Below are positions 24,076 through 34,635 of a DNA stretch of 56,786 nucleotides, piece after piece. Numbering within the stretch: the first letter of the stretch is position 1; each line of letters begins with the position of its first letter. The translations under genes and the position numbers were made by a program. Origin of the DNA: Gammaproteobacteria bacterium (GTDB lineage Bacteria; Pseudomonadota; Gammaproteobacteria; Steroidobacterales; Steroidobacteraceae); the NCBI GenBank assembly GCA_010027845.1, contig RGUL01000006.1:1-56786 (forward strand), read 5' to 3'. Below the pieces are notes generated by a model, which did not search any database, had not been told where the DNA came from, and was given only the letters and a program-made list of their open reading frames with translations.

Positions 24076-24783
24076 TTGGCATCGCATCTCGATTCTTTGT
24101 CTGCTGCGCTTGAGGCCGAATTCGGTTCGCGAGTGCGACGTATCGCATCTTTGCCGGACGAGATCGCGATCGAAGTCGATGCCGAGCAATGGCTCGCCGT
24201 GGCCGTTCGCTTGCGCGATGCCGAAGGTTTGCGCTTCGACACGTTGATCGACGTCGCCGGTGTCGACTATCTGCAATACGGCGATTCCGAGTGGAAGACC
24301 CAATCGGCCACCGGTTCCGGGTTTTCGCGAGCGACGAGTCGCGGTGCGGCAGCGCTGCACGACGGATCCGCACATCGACCGGGTCAGCGCTTCGGCGTGG
24401 TCTACCACCTGCTGTCGGTGCAGTTGAATCAACGGCTGCGGGTGCGCTGCGCCTGCCCGAACGACGATGAGCCCATGGTCGAGTCCGTCGTGCCCGTGTG
24501 GGCATCGGCGAACTGGTTCGAGCGTGAGGCGTTCGATTTGTTCGGCATCCTCTTCAAAGGTCATCCCGACCTGCGTCGCATCCTCACCGACTACGGTTTC
24601 GTTGGCCATCCGTTCCGCAAAGATTTTCCGTTGTCCGGTAACGTGGAAGTGCGTTACGACCCGGTCAAGCAGCGCGTCGTTTACGAACCGGTGAGCATCG
24701 AGCCGCGCACGCTCGTGCCGCGCGTGATTCGTCACGACAACCGCTACTCGCCCGAATTGCTCGGGGAGGGTCGCATCAAATGA
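24076..24783 (+). CDS. nuoC: NADH-quinone oxidoreductase subunit C (30 kDa)
   Basis: NuoC is a peripheral-arm subunit. The 235-residue protein has the family core [40 protein letters not shown] and the end [17 protein letters not shown]. Residues about 74-104, between DYLQYGD and [10 protein letters not shown], form a Ser/Gly/Ala/His-rich insertion absent from shorter NuoC proteins of, for example, Burkholderiales; xanthomonads have something comparable. The start is TTG at 24076, for lack of a better in-frame start. The stop overlaps nuoD by four bases (ATGA). NuoC and NuoD are separate here, unlike the E. coli fusion. Confidence 0.94.
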   Translation: MASHLDSLSAALEAEFGSRVRRIASLPDEIAIEVDAEQWLAVAVRLRDAEGLRFDTLIDVAGVDYLQYGDSEWKTQSATGSGFSRATSRGAAALHDGSAHRPGQRFGVVYHLLSVQLNQRLRVRCACPNDDEPMVESVVPVWASANWFEREAFDLFGILFKGHPDLRRILTDYGFVGHPFRKDFPLSGNVEVRYDPVKQRVVYEPVSIEPRTLVPRVIRHDNRYSPELLGEGRIK

Positions 24784-26042
24784 GTTCGGCGACCGAAATT
24801 CGTTCGTTCACCATGAACTTCGGGCCGCAGCATCCGGCGGCGCACGGCGTGCTGCGTCTGGTGCTCGAGCTCGATGGTGAGGTGATCCAGAAAGCGGACC
24901 CGCACGTCGGTTTGCTGCATCGTGCGACCGAGAAGCTCGCCGAATCAAAAATATTCAATCAGTCGATTGGGTACATGGATCGACTCGATTACGTCTCGAT
25001 GATGTGCAACGAGCACGCCTACGTGATGGCGATCGAGCGTTTGCTCGGTATCGAAGTGCCGTTGCGGGCGCAGTACATCCGCGTCATGTTCGACGAGATC
25101 ACGCGCATCTTGAATCACTTGATGTGGCTAGGGGCACACTCGCTCGACATCGGCGCGATGACCATGTTCCTGTTCGCGTTCCGTGAGCGTGAAGATCTGA
25201 TGGACTGCTACGAAGCGGTTTCCGGTACGCGTATGCATGCGACCTACTACCGTCCGGGTGGGGTACATCGTGACCTGCCGCGCGAGATGCCGCGCTATCA
25301 AGCCTCCAAGTGGCGTTCGCAAAAAGACGCCGACCGATTGAACGAGGCGCGGGCCGCGGGCTTGCTCGAGTTCATCGAAGATTTCACGCGTCGTTTTCCG
25401 AAAGCGGTGGACGAGTACGAAACGCTGCTCACCGACAACCGCATCTGGAAGCAGCGCACCGTCAACATCGGCGTCGTCACGCCCGAGCGCGCGATGCAGT
25501 TGGGCTTCACCGGCCCGATGTTGCGTGGTTCGGGTATCGCTTGGGACTTGCGGAAAAAGCAGCCGTACGACGTATACGCCGATCTCGACTTCGACATTCC
25601 GATCGGGGTCAACGGCGATTGCTACGATCGATATCTGGTGCGTATTGAAGAATTGCGTCAGTCCAATCGCATCATCACTCAGTGCGTGGAGTGGTTGAAG
25701 AAGAATCCGGGTCCCGTGATGGTGGCCGACGCGAAAGTGCGCACGCCGCGTCGCGAAAACATGAAAGGCGACATGGAATCGCTCATCCATCACTTCAAGT
25801 TGATGACCGAGGGCTATTGTGTGCCCGAGGGTGAGACCTACGCGGCGGTCGAGGCACCGAAGGGTGAGTTCGGCATTTATTTGATCTCGGACGGCGCCAA
25901 CAAACCCTATCGTTTGAAATGTCGCGCGCCGGGCTTTGCACACTTGAGCGCCATGGAAGAGATGGTTCGTGGCCATATGCTCGCGGACGTCGTGGCCGTG
26001 ATCGGCACGCAAGACATCGTGTTCGGGGAGATCGACCGATGA
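24780..26042 (+). CDS. nuoD: NADH-quinone oxidoreductase subunit D (49 kDa)
   Basis: NuoD forms the quinone pocket together with NuoB. The 420-residue protein shows [17 protein letters not shown] near the start, [31 protein letters not shown], and the C-terminal motif FGEIDR with GTQDIVFGE. These are the hydrogenase-derived signatures of the 49-kDa subunit. Start ATG 24780 overlaps nuoC; its stop overlaps the nuoE ATG (ATGA). Confidence 0.98.
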   Translation: MSSATEIRSFTMNFGPQHPAAHGVLRLVLELDGEVIQKADPHVGLLHRATEKLAESKIFNQSIGYMDRLDYVSMMCNEHAYVMAIERLLGIEVPLRAQYIRVMFDEITRILNHLMWLGAHSLDIGAMTMFLFAFREREDLMDCYEAVSGTRMHATYYRPGGVHRDLPREMPRYQASKWRSQKDADRLNEARAAGLLEFIEDFTRRFPKAVDEYETLLTDNRIWKQRTVNIGVVTPERAMQLGFTGPMLRGSGIAWDLRKKQPYDVYADLDFDIPIGVNGDCYDRYLVRIEELRQSNRIITQCVEWLKKNPGPVMVADAKVRTPRRENMKGDMESLIHHFKLMTEGYCVPEGETYAAVEAPKGEFGIYLISDGANKPYRLKCRAPGFAHLSAMEEMVRGHMLADVVAVIGTQDIVFGEIDR

Positions 26043-26587
26043 GTGCGGTGTCGGGCATTCCGACCAGCGACGGTCAAACGTTCGTGCCGGGCGAGGGGCC
26101 GCACGTCGCGCTGCTGAGCGAGCACACACGCCATGAAATCGATCATTGGATCGCGCGCTTCCCGCTCGGTCGGCAACGTTCGGCGACGATTTCGGCGCTG
26201 CGCTTCGCACAAGAACAAAATCAAGGCTTCCTCACCGAAGAGCTGATGACGGCGGTCGCGGAATATCTGCGCTTGCCGCCGATCCAGGTGTTCGAGGTCG
26301 CTTCGTTTTACTCGATGTTCGAAACGCATCGCTGCGGTCGTCATCACGTCAGCGTTTGCACCAACATTAGCTGTTGGTTGAACGGTGGCGAGGAGATGCT
26401 GGCGCATTGCGAGCGAAAACTCGGCATCAAAGTCGGCGAGAGCACGGCCGACGGCCGCATTTTCCTTAAGCAAGAAGAGGAATGTCTCGCGGCCTGCACC
26501 GGTGCACCGATGATGATGGTTGATCATGAGTTTCACGAGCACCTGACCCCGGAAAAGATCGATCGCATCCTCGACGGATTGAAGTGA
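26039..26587 (+). CDS. nuoE: NADH-quinone oxidoreductase subunit E (24 kDa)
   Basis: NuoE holds the 2Fe-2S cluster N1a in the NADH module. The 182-residue protein is thioredoxin-like; cluster ligands are in VCTNISCWL and [11 protein letters not shown]. The helix region [17 protein letters not shown] and [11 protein letters not shown] are typical. ATG 26039 overlaps the nuoD stop; an upstream extension would run into nuoD coding sequence. nuoF follows after ten bases. Confidence 0.97.
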   Translation: MSAVSGIPTSDGQTFVPGEGPHVALLSEHTRHEIDHWIARFPLGRQRSATISALRFAQEQNQGFLTEELMTAVAEYLRLPPIQVFEVASFYSMFETHRCGRHHVSVCTNISCWLNGGEEMLAHCERKLGIKVGESTADGRIFLKQEEECLAACTGAPMMMVDHEFHEHLTPEKIDRILDGLK

Positions 26588-26597
26588 GAAAGTTGTC

Positions 26598-27917
26598 ATG
26601 AGCGCTCTCGAAAAATGGCGTGATCGAATGAATCTCGTGGTGTTCGAGCCGCTCGCGCTCGAACGCTCTTGGACGCTCGATAGTTACCTCAAAATCGGTG
26701 GCTACTCGTCTTGGAAAGACATCCTCGCCGGTAAACTGACCCGCGAACAAGTGATCGAGGCGGTGAAGGCGAGTGGCCTGCGGGGCCGCGGCGGTGCAGG
26801 GTTTCCGACCGGCACCAAATGGAGCTTCATGCCGCGCAATGCACCGGGTCAAAAGTATGCGGTTTGCAATTCCGACGAGAGCGAACCGGGAACCTGTCAC
26901 GATCGCGACATTCTGCGCTTCAATCCGCACTCGCTCGTCGAAGGCATGGCGATCGGCGGTTACGCGATGGGCGCGACCGTCGGTTACAACTACATCCGAG
27001 GCGAATTTTTGGGTGAGCCGGTGCCGCGTTTCGAGGCGGCCGTCAAAGAAGCGTACGACGCGGGACTGCTTGGCAAGAACGTGCAGGGTTCCGGTATCGA
27101 CTTCGACCTATATACCTTCGTCGGCGCCGGCGCCTATATTTGCGGCGAAGAGACCGCGCTGCTGAATTCTTTGGAAGGCCTGCAGGGTAAGCCGCGTTTC
27201 AAGCCGCCGTTCCCGGCGGCCTTCGGTTTGTACGGCAAGCCGACCACCATCAACAACACGCAGAGCTACGCGTCGGTGCCGACCATCCTGCGTAAAGGTC
27301 CCGAGTGGTTCGCCAAACTCGGCACCACCAACGCCGGTGGTACGGTCGTATTTTCGGTGACCGGTCACGTCGCCAAGCCCGGCAATTACGAACTACCGCT
27401 CGGAATTCCGTTCGCCGAACTGCTCGAGATCGCTGGCGGTGTTCGTGGCGGTCGCAAATTGAAAGCGGTGATCCCCGGCGGCTCGTCGGTCAAAGTCGTG
27501 CCCGGGGAGCAAATGCTCGGCGTGAACATGGACTACGACTCGCTGCGTGGCATCGGCTCCTCGGTCGGTTCGGCCGCCGTGATCGTGATGGACGAAACGA
27601 CCTGTATGGTGCGCGCGCTCGAGCGCTTGTCGCGCTTTTATAAATCCGAATCGTGCGGCCAGTGCACGCCGTGCCGGGAGGGTACGGGTTGGATGAACCG
27701 CGTTTTGAAGCGCATCGTCGCCGGTGAAGGTCGGATGGAAGATCTGCAATTGCTGATCGACGTCGCCGGACGCATTGAAGGGCACACGATTTGCGCGCTC
27801 GGTGACGCAGCCGCCTGGCCGGTACAAAGTTTTCTCAAACATTTCCGCCACGAGTTCGAATACATGATTCAACATGGCGGTCGCAGCGTCGTTGACGGAC
27901 GACGAGAGGCGGCTTGA
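26598..27917 (+). CDS. nuoF: NADH-quinone oxidoreductase subunit F (51 kDa)
   Basis: NuoF binds NADH and FMN and carries 4Fe-4S cluster N3. The 439-residue protein has the glycine-rich [16 protein letters not shown] (NADH/FMN), [30 protein letters not shown], and the cluster motif [14 protein letters not shown] with a further Cys in [13 protein letters not shown] 26598 follows nuoE closely. Its stop is near the nuoG start. Confidence 0.98.
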   Translation: MSALEKWRDRMNLVVFEPLALERSWTLDSYLKIGGYSSWKDILAGKLTREQVIEAVKASGLRGRGGAGFPTGTKWSFMPRNAPGQKYAVCNSDESEPGTCHDRDILRFNPHSLVEGMAIGGYAMGATVGYNYIRGEFLGEPVPRFEAAVKEAYDAGLLGKNVQGSGIDFDLYTFVGAGAYICGEETALLNSLEGLQGKPRFKPPFPAAFGLYGKPTTINNTQSYASVPTILRKGPEWFAKLGTTNAGGTVVFSVTGHVAKPGNYELPLGIPFAELLEIAGGVRGGRKLKAVIPGGSSVKVVPGEQMLGVNMDYDSLRGIGSSVGSAAVIVMDETTCMVRALERLSRFYKSESCGQCTPCREGTGWMNRVLKRIVAGEGRMEDLQLLIDVAGRIEGHTICALGDAAAWPVQSFLKHFRHEFEYMIQHGGRSVVDGRREAA

Positions 27918-27928
27918 GCCGCAGTCCC

Positions 27929-30109
27929 ATGGCAGCTAATCCGCAAGACGATTTGGTCAACGTCGAAGTCGACGGCGTCGCCGTCAAAGGGCGCAAGGGC
28001 GCCATGATCATTCACGTCACCGATGCCCACGGCGCGTACGTGCCGCGCTTTTGTTATCACGACAAATTGCCGGTCGCCGCGAACTGTCGCATGTGCCTCG
28101 TCGAGGTGGAAAAAGCACCCAAACCTTTGCCGGCCTGCGCAACGCCGATCGCCGAGGGGATGAAGATCTACACCCGCTCGAAAGCGGCGATCAGCGCGCA
28201 AAAAGCGACCATGGAATTCCTGCTGATCAATCATCCGCTCGATTGTCCGATTTGCGATCAGGGTGGGGAGTGCGAGTTGCAGGATCTCGCGCTCGGTTAC
28301 GGGCGCGACATCGCGCGCTTCAGCGAACGCAAGCGCATCGTCAAAGACAAAGATTTGGGTCCGTTGGTTTCCACGGACATGACCCGCTGTATCCATTGCA
28401 CGCGTTGCGTGCGTTTCGGTCAGGACGTCGCAGGCATACAGGAACTCGGTACGACCGGTCGTGGCGAGCACATGGAAATCGGCACGTTCGTCGAGAAGAG
28501 CGTCGAGCACGAACTGTCGGGCAATATCATCGATCTTTGTCCGGTCGGGGCGCTCAATTCGAAACCGTTTCGCTACCAAGGCCGCTCGTGGGAAATGTCG
28601 CAAGCGCCGTTGGTTTCGCCGCACGACGGCGTCGGCACCAATATATTCGGGCACGTGCTGCGCGGAAAATTGAAGCGCGTCGTATCGCGGGCTAACGATG
28701 CGGTTAACGAAACGTGGATCGCGGACCGTGACCGCTTCAGTTACGAGGCGGTGAACGCAGCGGATCGACTCACGACACCGATGATTCGCACCGAAGCCGG
28801 TTGGCGCGAGGCGAGTTGGGACGAGGCGCTCGCGGCCGCCGCACGCGGCCTCAAAGCCGCCGGTGAGCAGACGGGTATGCTGGTGCATCCCTCGGCGAGC
28901 ACCGAAGAGGCGTATCTCGCGGCGCGTATTGCACGCAGTCTCGGTACCGCGCACGTCGATCATCGTCTGCGGCAGCGTGATTTCCGCGATGCGCAATCCG
29001 ACCCTCGTGCGCCGTCGCTCGGCATGCCGCTCGAGGCGGTCGATACGCTTTCGGGGCTGCTCGTGATCGGTGCGAACCTGCGCTCGGAGTTGCCGCTGCT
29101 CGCCCACCGCGTGCGCAAGGCCGTGGTGCGCGCCGGTGCAAGCGTCGGCTTTCTCGATCTCGCTGCGCGTCCCTATTTATTCCCGGTTGCGGTGCAAGTC
29201 GCTGCATCGGCCGATGCTTGGGTCGCAGCCCTAGCCGGAATCGTTGCCGCCGCCGCCCAGGCATCGGGCACGACACCGTCGGCGGCGCTCGCGCCGCTGC
29301 TGCAGGAAGTGAAGATCGACGATGCGCATCGGCGAGCGGCAGCAGCGCTCGGCAATGGTTCGCGAAGGGCCGTGTGGCTCGGCGCACTCGCGCAGCGCCA
29401 TTCGCGTTATGCCGATTTGCGCGCGCTGGCAGGGGAGCTCGCCAAGCTCACCGGGGCGACACTCGGTTTGCTGGCCGAGGGTGGCAACGCCGCTGGTGCG
29501 TGGCTCGCGGGCGCCGTGCCGCATCGTGCAGCGGCCGGTGCCGTGACCGCGAGCGGCTGCGACGCGAATTCGATGTTGACGCGTGGCCTGCGCGCCTATG
29601 TCACGGTCGGTGCGATCGAGTCGAGCGACTTCGTCGATGGTGAGCTGGCAAATCGTGCATTCGGACAAGCCGCTTGCGTGATCGCATTGACGCCTTTCGA
29701 CGATCCGGCGCTGCGTCGTCACGCGCACGTGTTGTTGCCGATAGGAACTTTCGCCGAAACCTCCGGTACATTCGTCAATCTCGAAGGCCGCTGGCAAAGT
29801 TTCACGGCTGCGGCGAAAGCGCCGGGTGAAACTCGTCCGGGCTGGAAGGTTTTGCGTGTGCTCGGCAATCTTCTCGATTGCGACGGGTTCGACTATCAAT
29901 CCTCGGAAGACGTCCGTGAAGAATTGCGCCGTGCGGTGCTTGCTGCCGGCGTCGAACCGACGTTCGTGAGCGCCCACACGGTCGAGTCGCTGCAAGGCGC
30001 CGCCGTCACCGACGACGTGCCGATGTACGCGGTCGATGCGCTGGTGCGTCGCGCGCCGGCGTTGCAAGCGACGATCGTCGCGCGTCGTAGTCGGGGCGAG
30101 GTGGCGTGA
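27929..30109 (+). CDS. nuoG: NADH-quinone oxidoreductase subunit G (75 kDa)
   Basis: NuoG links the NADH module to the connecting arm. The protein has 726 residues from ATG 27929. The N-terminal ferredoxin-like part binds a 2Fe-2S cluster ([18 protein letters not shown], then CATP). The His/Cys-ligated cluster is in [18 protein letters not shown], and a further 4Fe-4S cluster in [13 protein letters not shown] with LCPVGAL. The C-terminal two thirds resemble a molybdopterin oxidoreductase without cofactor residues, and are Ala-rich and divergent. A TTG at 27914 overlapping the nuoF stop would add five residues and is a possible alternative. The stop overlaps the nuoH ATG (TGATG). Confidence 0.96.
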   Translation: MAANPQDDLVNVEVDGVAVKGRKGAMIIHVTDAHGAYVPRFCYHDKLPVAANCRMCLVEVEKAPKPLPACATPIAEGMKIYTRSKAAISAQKATMEFLLINHPLDCPICDQGGECELQDLALGYGRDIARFSERKRIVKDKDLGPLVSTDMTRCIHCTRCVRFGQDVAGIQELGTTGRGEHMEIGTFVEKSVEHELSGNIIDLCPVGALNSKPFRYQGRSWEMSQAPLVSPHDGVGTNIFGHVLRGKLKRVVSRANDAVNETWIADRDRFSYEAVNAADRLTTPMIRTEAGWREASWDEALAAAARGLKAAGEQTGMLVHPSASTEEAYLAARIARSLGTAHVDHRLRQRDFRDAQSDPRAPSLGMPLEAVDTLSGLLVIGANLRSELPLLAHRVRKAVVRAGASVGFLDLAARPYLFPVAVQVAASADAWVAALAGIVAAAAQASGTTPSAALAPLLQEVKIDDAHRRAAAALGNGSRRAVWLGALAQRHSRYADLRALAGELAKLTGATLGLLAEGGNAAGAWLAGAVPHRAAAGAVTASGCDANSMLTRGLRAYVTVGAIESSDFVDGELANRAFGQAACVIALTPFDDPALRRHAHVLLPIGTFAETSGTFVNLEGRWQSFTAAAKAPGETRPGWKVLRVLGNLLDCDGFDYQSSEDVREELRRAVLAAGVEPTFVSAHTVESLQGAAVTDDVPMYAVDALVRRAPALQATIVARRSRGEVA

Positions 30110-31179
30110 TGGACCTCATCGAGCGTAACGCACTCGCGCTTTGGGCGACCCTGCCGTCCTACCTTCGTTCGACGTTTTGGATTCTCGTCGTAACGGTCGC
30201 GCTGATTTTGTCGGTCGCGTTCACCACCCTCTGGGAACGCAAGGTGATCGGTTGGATCCAGTTACGCAAGGGCCCGAATCGCGTCGGAAGCATCTTCGGT
30301 CTGCTCCCCGGAATCTTTCAACCCTTCGCCGACGTCATCAAGTTGCTCGTCAAAGAAGTCGTCGTCCCGACGCGCGCGAACAAAGTTTTGTTCCGCATCG
30401 CGCCCATGGTCACCCTAGTGCCGGCGTTCGCAATTTGGGCGGTGATGCCGCTCGATCCTTCGTTGGTGATCGCCGACGTCGACGCAGGTCTGCTGTACGT
30501 TTTGTCGCTCACTTCGGTGGGGGTGTACGGCGTGATCCTCGCTGGCTGGGCTTCGAACTCCAAGTACGCGTTTTTGGGTTCCATGCGCTCCGCGGCACAA
30601 ATCGTCGCCTACGAAATCGCGATGGGCTTCGCGTTGGTGGGTGTCGTCATGGCGGCGGGGACCCTCAATCTCGGTGACATCGTGCGCGCGCAAGCCGGTG
30701 GCGTCGGTCATTGGTTTTTGATTTGGCTGTTCCCGTTGTTCGTCGTCTACCTCATCGCGGGCGTGGCGGAGACCAACCGCGCGCCGTTCGACGTGGCCGA
30801 GGGCGAGTCGGAAATCGTCGCCGGTTTTCACGTCGAATATTCGGGCATCGCCTTCGCGTTGTTCTTCCTCGCCGAATACGCCAACATGATTTTGATCTCG
30901 GCTTTGACGGCGGTGTTTTTCTTGGGAGGTTGGTTGAGTCCCTTCGAGGGGCTGCTCGCGGCCGACAACCCACTCGCCAAGCCTGGCTTCCATTGGTTGT
31001 TCGTCAAGTTGTTTTTCTTCTTGACCTGTTTCATGTGGTACCGCGCCACGTTCCCGCGCTATCGCTACGATCAGATCATGCGACTCGGCTGGAAAGTGCT
31101 GATTCCCGTGACGCTCGTGTGGATCGCCGTCGAGGCGTTGATGGTGCATTTCGGCGTCGGACCTTGGAGCACTCCCTGA
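30109..31179 (+). CDS. nuoH: NADH-quinone oxidoreductase subunit H
   Basis: NuoH is the membrane subunit at the junction of the two arms and contributes to the quinone tunnel. The 356-residue protein has about eight hydrophobic helices and the conserved segments [50 protein letters not shown] and [21 protein letters not shown] 30109 shares a base with the nuoG stop; a GTG three bases upstream is equivalent. The stop shares a base with nuoI. Confidence 0.97.
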   Translation: MDLIERNALALWATLPSYLRSTFWILVVTVALILSVAFTTLWERKVIGWIQLRKGPNRVGSIFGLLPGIFQPFADVIKLLVKEVVVPTRANKVLFRIAPMVTLVPAFAIWAVMPLDPSLVIADVDAGLLYVLSLTSVGVYGVILAGWASNSKYAFLGSMRSAAQIVAYEIAMGFALVGVVMAAGTLNLGDIVRAQAGGVGHWFLIWLFPLFVVYLIAGVAETNRAPFDVAEGESEIVAGFHVEYSGIAFALFFLAEYANMILISALTAVFFLGGWLSPFEGLLAADNPLAKPGFHWLFVKLFFFLTCFMWYRATFPRYRYDQIMRLGWKVLIPVTLVWIAVEALMVHFGVGPWSTP

Positions 31180-31658
31180 TGCGCAGTCTCATCAAGACGT
31201 TTTTGTTGACCGAGTTGCTGGCCGGTTTGTCGGTGACGGCGCGTTCGCTGTTCCGCAAGAAAGTCACCGTCAACTATCCCGAAGAGAAGGTGCCGCAGTC
31301 GCCGCGGTTTCGTGGCTTGCACGCGCTGCGTCGATACCCGAACGGTGAAGAGCGGTGTATCGCCTGCAAATTGTGCGAGGCCGTGTGTCCCGCACTCGCC
31401 ATCACGATCGAGTCGGATGTCGCCCCGAACGGCACCCGTCGCACGACCCGCTATGACATCGATCTCTTCAAATGCATTTACTGCGGGTTCTGCGAAGAAG
31501 CGTGTCCGGTCGATGCGATTGTCGAAACGCGTATCCACGAATATCACATGGAAAATCGTGGCGAGAACATCATGAGCAAAGACAAGTTGCTCGCCGTGGG
31601 CGATCGCTACGAAGCACTCATCACCGCCGACAAGACGGCGGATGCGCCGTACCGCTGA
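31179..31658 (+). CDS. nuoI: NADH-quinone oxidoreductase subunit I
   Basis: NuoI carries two 4Fe-4S clusters (N6a, N6b) in a ferredoxin fold. The 159-residue protein has the two motifs [12 protein letters not shown] (about 60-71) and [12 protein letters not shown] (about 99-110), each followed by a further Cys-Pro. The N-terminal amphipathic helix ([20 protein letters not shown]) anchors it to the membrane arm. Its length matches alpha- and beta-type NuoI rather than the longer E. coli form. Confidence 0.97.
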   Translation: MRSLIKTFLLTELLAGLSVTARSLFRKKVTVNYPEEKVPQSPRFRGLHALRRYPNGEERCIACKLCEAVCPALAITIESDVAPNGTRRTTRYDIDLFKCIYCGFCEEACPVDAIVETRIHEYHMENRGENIMSKDKLLAVGDRYEALITADKTADAPYR

Positions 31659-31672
31659 GCAGAGGATAGGGC

Positions 31673-32302
31673 GTGGTACAACTGTTGTTCTACGGTTTCT
31701 CGCTGTTGCTGGTGCTCGCGGCACTCGGTGTCATCGTCACGCGCAACCCAGTGCATTCGGCTTTGTGTCTCGTGCTGGCGTTCTTCACCAGTGCGGCGCT
31801 CTGGTTGCTCATAGAGGCCGAGTTTCTTGCCATCGTCTTGGTGCTCGTCTACGTCGGTGCCGTGATGGTCCTGTTCCTGTTCGTGGTCATGATGCTCGAC
31901 ATCAACGTCGAACAATTACGTGAGGGTTTCACTCGCTACGCGTGGGCCGGATGGCTCGTGGCGTTTTTGGTGATCGCGCAGATCGTGGGCGTGTACTGGT
32001 TCAAAGGACTGGGCGTCGATGCGACGGTCGGTGCCGCGCCGCTGCCGGCGAACTACAGTAACACCCGCGCCCTCGGTGAGGTGCTCTACACCCAATACGT
32101 CTATCCCTTCGAACTTGCGGCGATGTTGCTGTTGGTGGCGATCGTCGCGGCGATCGCGCTCACCATGCGGCGTCGTCCGGGACTTAAGGCGCAAGACGTC
32201 GCCAAGCAAGTGGCCGTGCGCCGTGAAGATCGTGTCCGCATGATCAAGATGCCAGCCGAGCGCCGGGACGCCGATCGCGCGGGCGGTGAGGGCGCCCCAT
32301 GA
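31673..32302 (+). CDS. nuoJ: NADH-quinone oxidoreductase subunit J
   Basis: NuoJ is a membrane subunit of complex I. The 209-residue protein has five predicted hydrophobic helices, with the conserved [14 protein letters not shown] and [19 protein letters not shown]. The C-terminus is a basic cytoplasmic tail (about residues 170-209). It starts with GTG at 31673 after AGAGGATAGG. The stop overlaps the nuoK ATG (ATGA). Confidence 0.96.
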   Translation: MVQLLFYGFSLLLVLAALGVIVTRNPVHSALCLVLAFFTSAALWLLIEAEFLAIVLVLVYVGAVMVLFLFVVMMLDINVEQLREGFTRYAWAGWLVAFLVIAQIVGVYWFKGLGVDATVGAAPLPANYSNTRALGEVLYTQYVYPFELAAMLLLVAIVAAIALTMRRRPGLKAQDVAKQVAVRREDRVRMIKMPAERRDADRAGGEGAP

Positions 32303-32604
32303 TCACGCTGCAACACATGTTGACCCTGTCGGGAATTTTGTTCGCGTTGTCGGTGGCGGGTATTTTCATCAACCGCAAGAACGTGATCTTGCTGTTGATG
32401 TGCATCGAGCTCATGTTGCTCGCCGTCAACTTCAGTTTCGTTTCGTTCTCACGTTTCCTCGGTAACCTCGACGGTCAGGTGTTCGTGTTTTTCGTGTTGA
32501 CCGTCGCGGCAGCCGAATCGGCGATCGGTCTAGCCATCCTGGTGGTGCTGTTCCGTGAACGGCGCAGCATCAACGTCGAAGATCTTGACACGTTGAAGGG
32601 CTGA
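32299..32604 (+). CDS. nuoK: NADH-quinone oxidoreductase subunit K
   Basis: NuoK is a small antiporter-like membrane subunit. The 101-residue protein has three helices and the two conserved membrane Glu residues in [13 protein letters not shown] and [14 protein letters not shown], which belong to the proton pathway. It overlaps nuoJ by four bases, and nuoL begins two bases after its stop. Confidence 0.97.
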   Translation: MITLQHMLTLSGILFALSVAGIFINRKNVILLLMCIELMLLAVNFSFVSFSRFLGNLDGQVFVFFVLTVAAAESAIGLAILVVLFRERRSINVEDLDTLKG

Positions 32605-32606
32605 GC

Positions 32607-34613
32607 ATGATGAACCCGACTACGTTGCTCGCCATTCCGTTGTTGCCGCTCGCTGCGGCCATCCTCGCCGGGTTGTTCGGTCGCGTGATCGGCCGAACCG
32701 GCGCGCATCTCGTCACCATCGCCGCAGTCGGTGCGGCCTTCGTGCTGTCTGCGCAAACTGCGTACGCGCTACTCAGTGGTGAAGTGGCGCCTTATAACGG
32801 CGCCGTCTATACCTGGCTCGTCAGCGACGGCGTACACATGGAAGTCGGCTTTCTCATCGATCAGCTGACCGTGCTCATGATGTGCGTCGTGACGTTCGTG
32901 TCGTTGTGCGTACACGTCTACACCATCGGCTACATGCACGATGACCCGGGCTATCAGCGTTTCTTCGCCTACATCTCGCTCTTCACCTTCGCGATGCTGA
33001 TGCTCGTGATGTCGAACAACTTCATGCAGTTGTTCTTTGGCTGGGAGGCCGTGGGCGTCGTCTCGTATTTATTGATCGGCTTTTGGTACACGCGCCCGAG
33101 CGCCGTGTTCGCCAATATGAAGGCTTTCCTCGTCAATCGCGTCGGCGATTTCGGTTTCGTGCTCGGCATTGCCGGTATCGTGCATTTCACTGGTTCACTC
33201 GACTATCGCGATGCGTTCGCCGCGGGGCCGGAAATTGCAGCCGCAAAACTCGCGCTCACGAGCGGAACGAGCGTGTCGGCGATCACGTTGATTTGTCTGT
33301 GTCTGTTCGTCGGTGCGATGGGTAAGTCGGCGCAGGTGCCGCTGCACGTGTGGTTGCCGGACTCGATGGAAGGCCCGACACCGATTTCGGCGCTGATCCA
33401 CGCTGCGACGATGGTGACGGCGGGCATCTTCATGGTCGCGCGCCTATCGCCGCTGTTCGAGCTGAGCGAAACGGCCTTGTCGTTCATCTTGATCATCGGC
33501 GCGACGACCGCGCTCTTCATGGGTTTTCTAGGCATAGTCAACAACGACATCAAACGGGTCGTCGCCTATTCGACCTTGTCGCAGCTCGGCTACATGACCG
33601 TTGCACTCGGTGCCTCGGCGTACGGCGCGGCGATCTTCCACTTGATGACGCATGCGTTCTTCAAAGCGCTGCTGTTTTTGGCCGCAGGCTCGGTCATCAT
33701 CGGCATGCATCACGAGCAGGACATGCGCAAGATGGGCGGCCTCGCCAAGGTGATGCCGATCACCGCGATCACCTGCTGGATCGGCTCGCTTGCACTGATC
33801 GGCACGCCCTTGTTCTCGGGGTTCTATTCCAAAGATTTCATCATCGAAGCCGTGGCTGAGTCGCATCGCTACGGCGCGAGCTACGCGTACGTCTGCGTGC
33901 TGATCGGCGTGTTCGTCACGGCGCTCTACACCTTCCGCATGTTGTTCATGACGTTCCATGGTGCCCCCCGATGGGCCCATGCAGCGCACGACGCGGCGGC
34001 GCATCATGATCACAGCCACGATCACGGCCACGGCGGCACGCCGCACGAGAGCCCGTGGGTGGTGACATTGCCGCTGGTGTTGCTCGCCATTCCGTCGGTG
34101 TTCATCGGCGCCTACACGGTCGGTCCGGTACTGTTCGGCGGTTATTTCGGCGACTCGATCCGTGTGCTGCCCGCGAACGACGTGCTCGGCGAGCTTGCGC
34201 ACCACTTTCACGACCCGGTGAGTTTTGCGGCCGAGGCCTTCGGTCATCCACCTTTTTGGCTTGCGCTTGCGGGCGTCGTGACGGCTTGGTTCGTTTTCTT
34301 GCAACGTCCACAGATCGCCGACGCATTTGCGACCGCGCTCGCACCGCTGAGGCGCATCCTTGAGAACAAATATTTTTTCGATTGGTTCAACGAAAACGTC
34401 CTCGCAGCGGCGACCCGTGGTTTGGGTCGCGGCTTCTGGAAAGTCGGTGATCAAACGCTGATCGACGGTGCACTCGTGAACGGCTCGGCGGGGCTCGTCG
34501 CCACGCTCGCAGGCAGGATGCGCCGCGTACAAACTGGTTTTCTCTATTCGTACGCGTTTTGGATGGTGATCGGCCTCGCAATGTTGCTCGGCTGGTTCTT
34601 GGTACGCAGCTGA
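32607..34613 (+). CDS. nuoL: NADH-quinone oxidoreductase subunit L
   Basis: NuoL is the distal antiporter-like proton-pumping subunit with the long lateral helix. The 668-residue protein has about 16 helices and motifs FFGWEAVGVVSYLLIGFWY, MGKSAQVPLHVWLPDSMEGP, IHAATMVTAGIF and NNDIKRVVAYSTLSQLGYM. A His-rich loop (about 460-478, HDAAAHHDHSHDHGHGG) precedes HESPW; such His-rich loops are common in proteobacterial NuoL. ATG 32607 and the adjacent ATG 32610 are both possible. Confidence 0.97.
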   Translation: MMNPTTLLAIPLLPLAAAILAGLFGRVIGRTGAHLVTIAAVGAAFVLSAQTAYALLSGEVAPYNGAVYTWLVSDGVHMEVGFLIDQLTVLMMCVVTFVSLCVHVYTIGYMHDDPGYQRFFAYISLFTFAMLMLVMSNNFMQLFFGWEAVGVVSYLLIGFWYTRPSAVFANMKAFLVNRVGDFGFVLGIAGIVHFTGSLDYRDAFAAGPEIAAAKLALTSGTSVSAITLICLCLFVGAMGKSAQVPLHVWLPDSMEGPTPISALIHAATMVTAGIFMVARLSPLFELSETALSFILIIGATTALFMGFLGIVNNDIKRVVAYSTLSQLGYMTVALGASAYGAAIFHLMTHAFFKALLFLAAGSVIIGMHHEQDMRKMGGLAKVMPITAITCWIGSLALIGTPLFSGFYSKDFIIEAVAESHRYGASYAYVCVLIGVFVTALYTFRMLFMTFHGAPRWAHAAHDAAAHHDHSHDHGHGGTPHESPWVVTLPLVLLAIPSVFIGAYTVGPVLFGGYFGDSIRVLPANDVLGELAHHFHDPVSFAAEAFGHPPFWLALAGVVTAWFVFLQRPQIADAFATALAPLRRILENKYFFDWFNENVLAAATRGLGRGFWKVGDQTLIDGALVNGSAGLVATLAGRMRRVQTGFLYSYAFWMVIGLAMLLGWFLVRS

Positions 34614-34635
34614 GCACGGCGGGAACGACAACGAC

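Noticed and set aside
27914-27928. TTG start of nuoG overlapping the nuoF stop
   Set aside because: Possible, but the ATG at 27929 gives a more usual N-terminus; kept only as an alternative.
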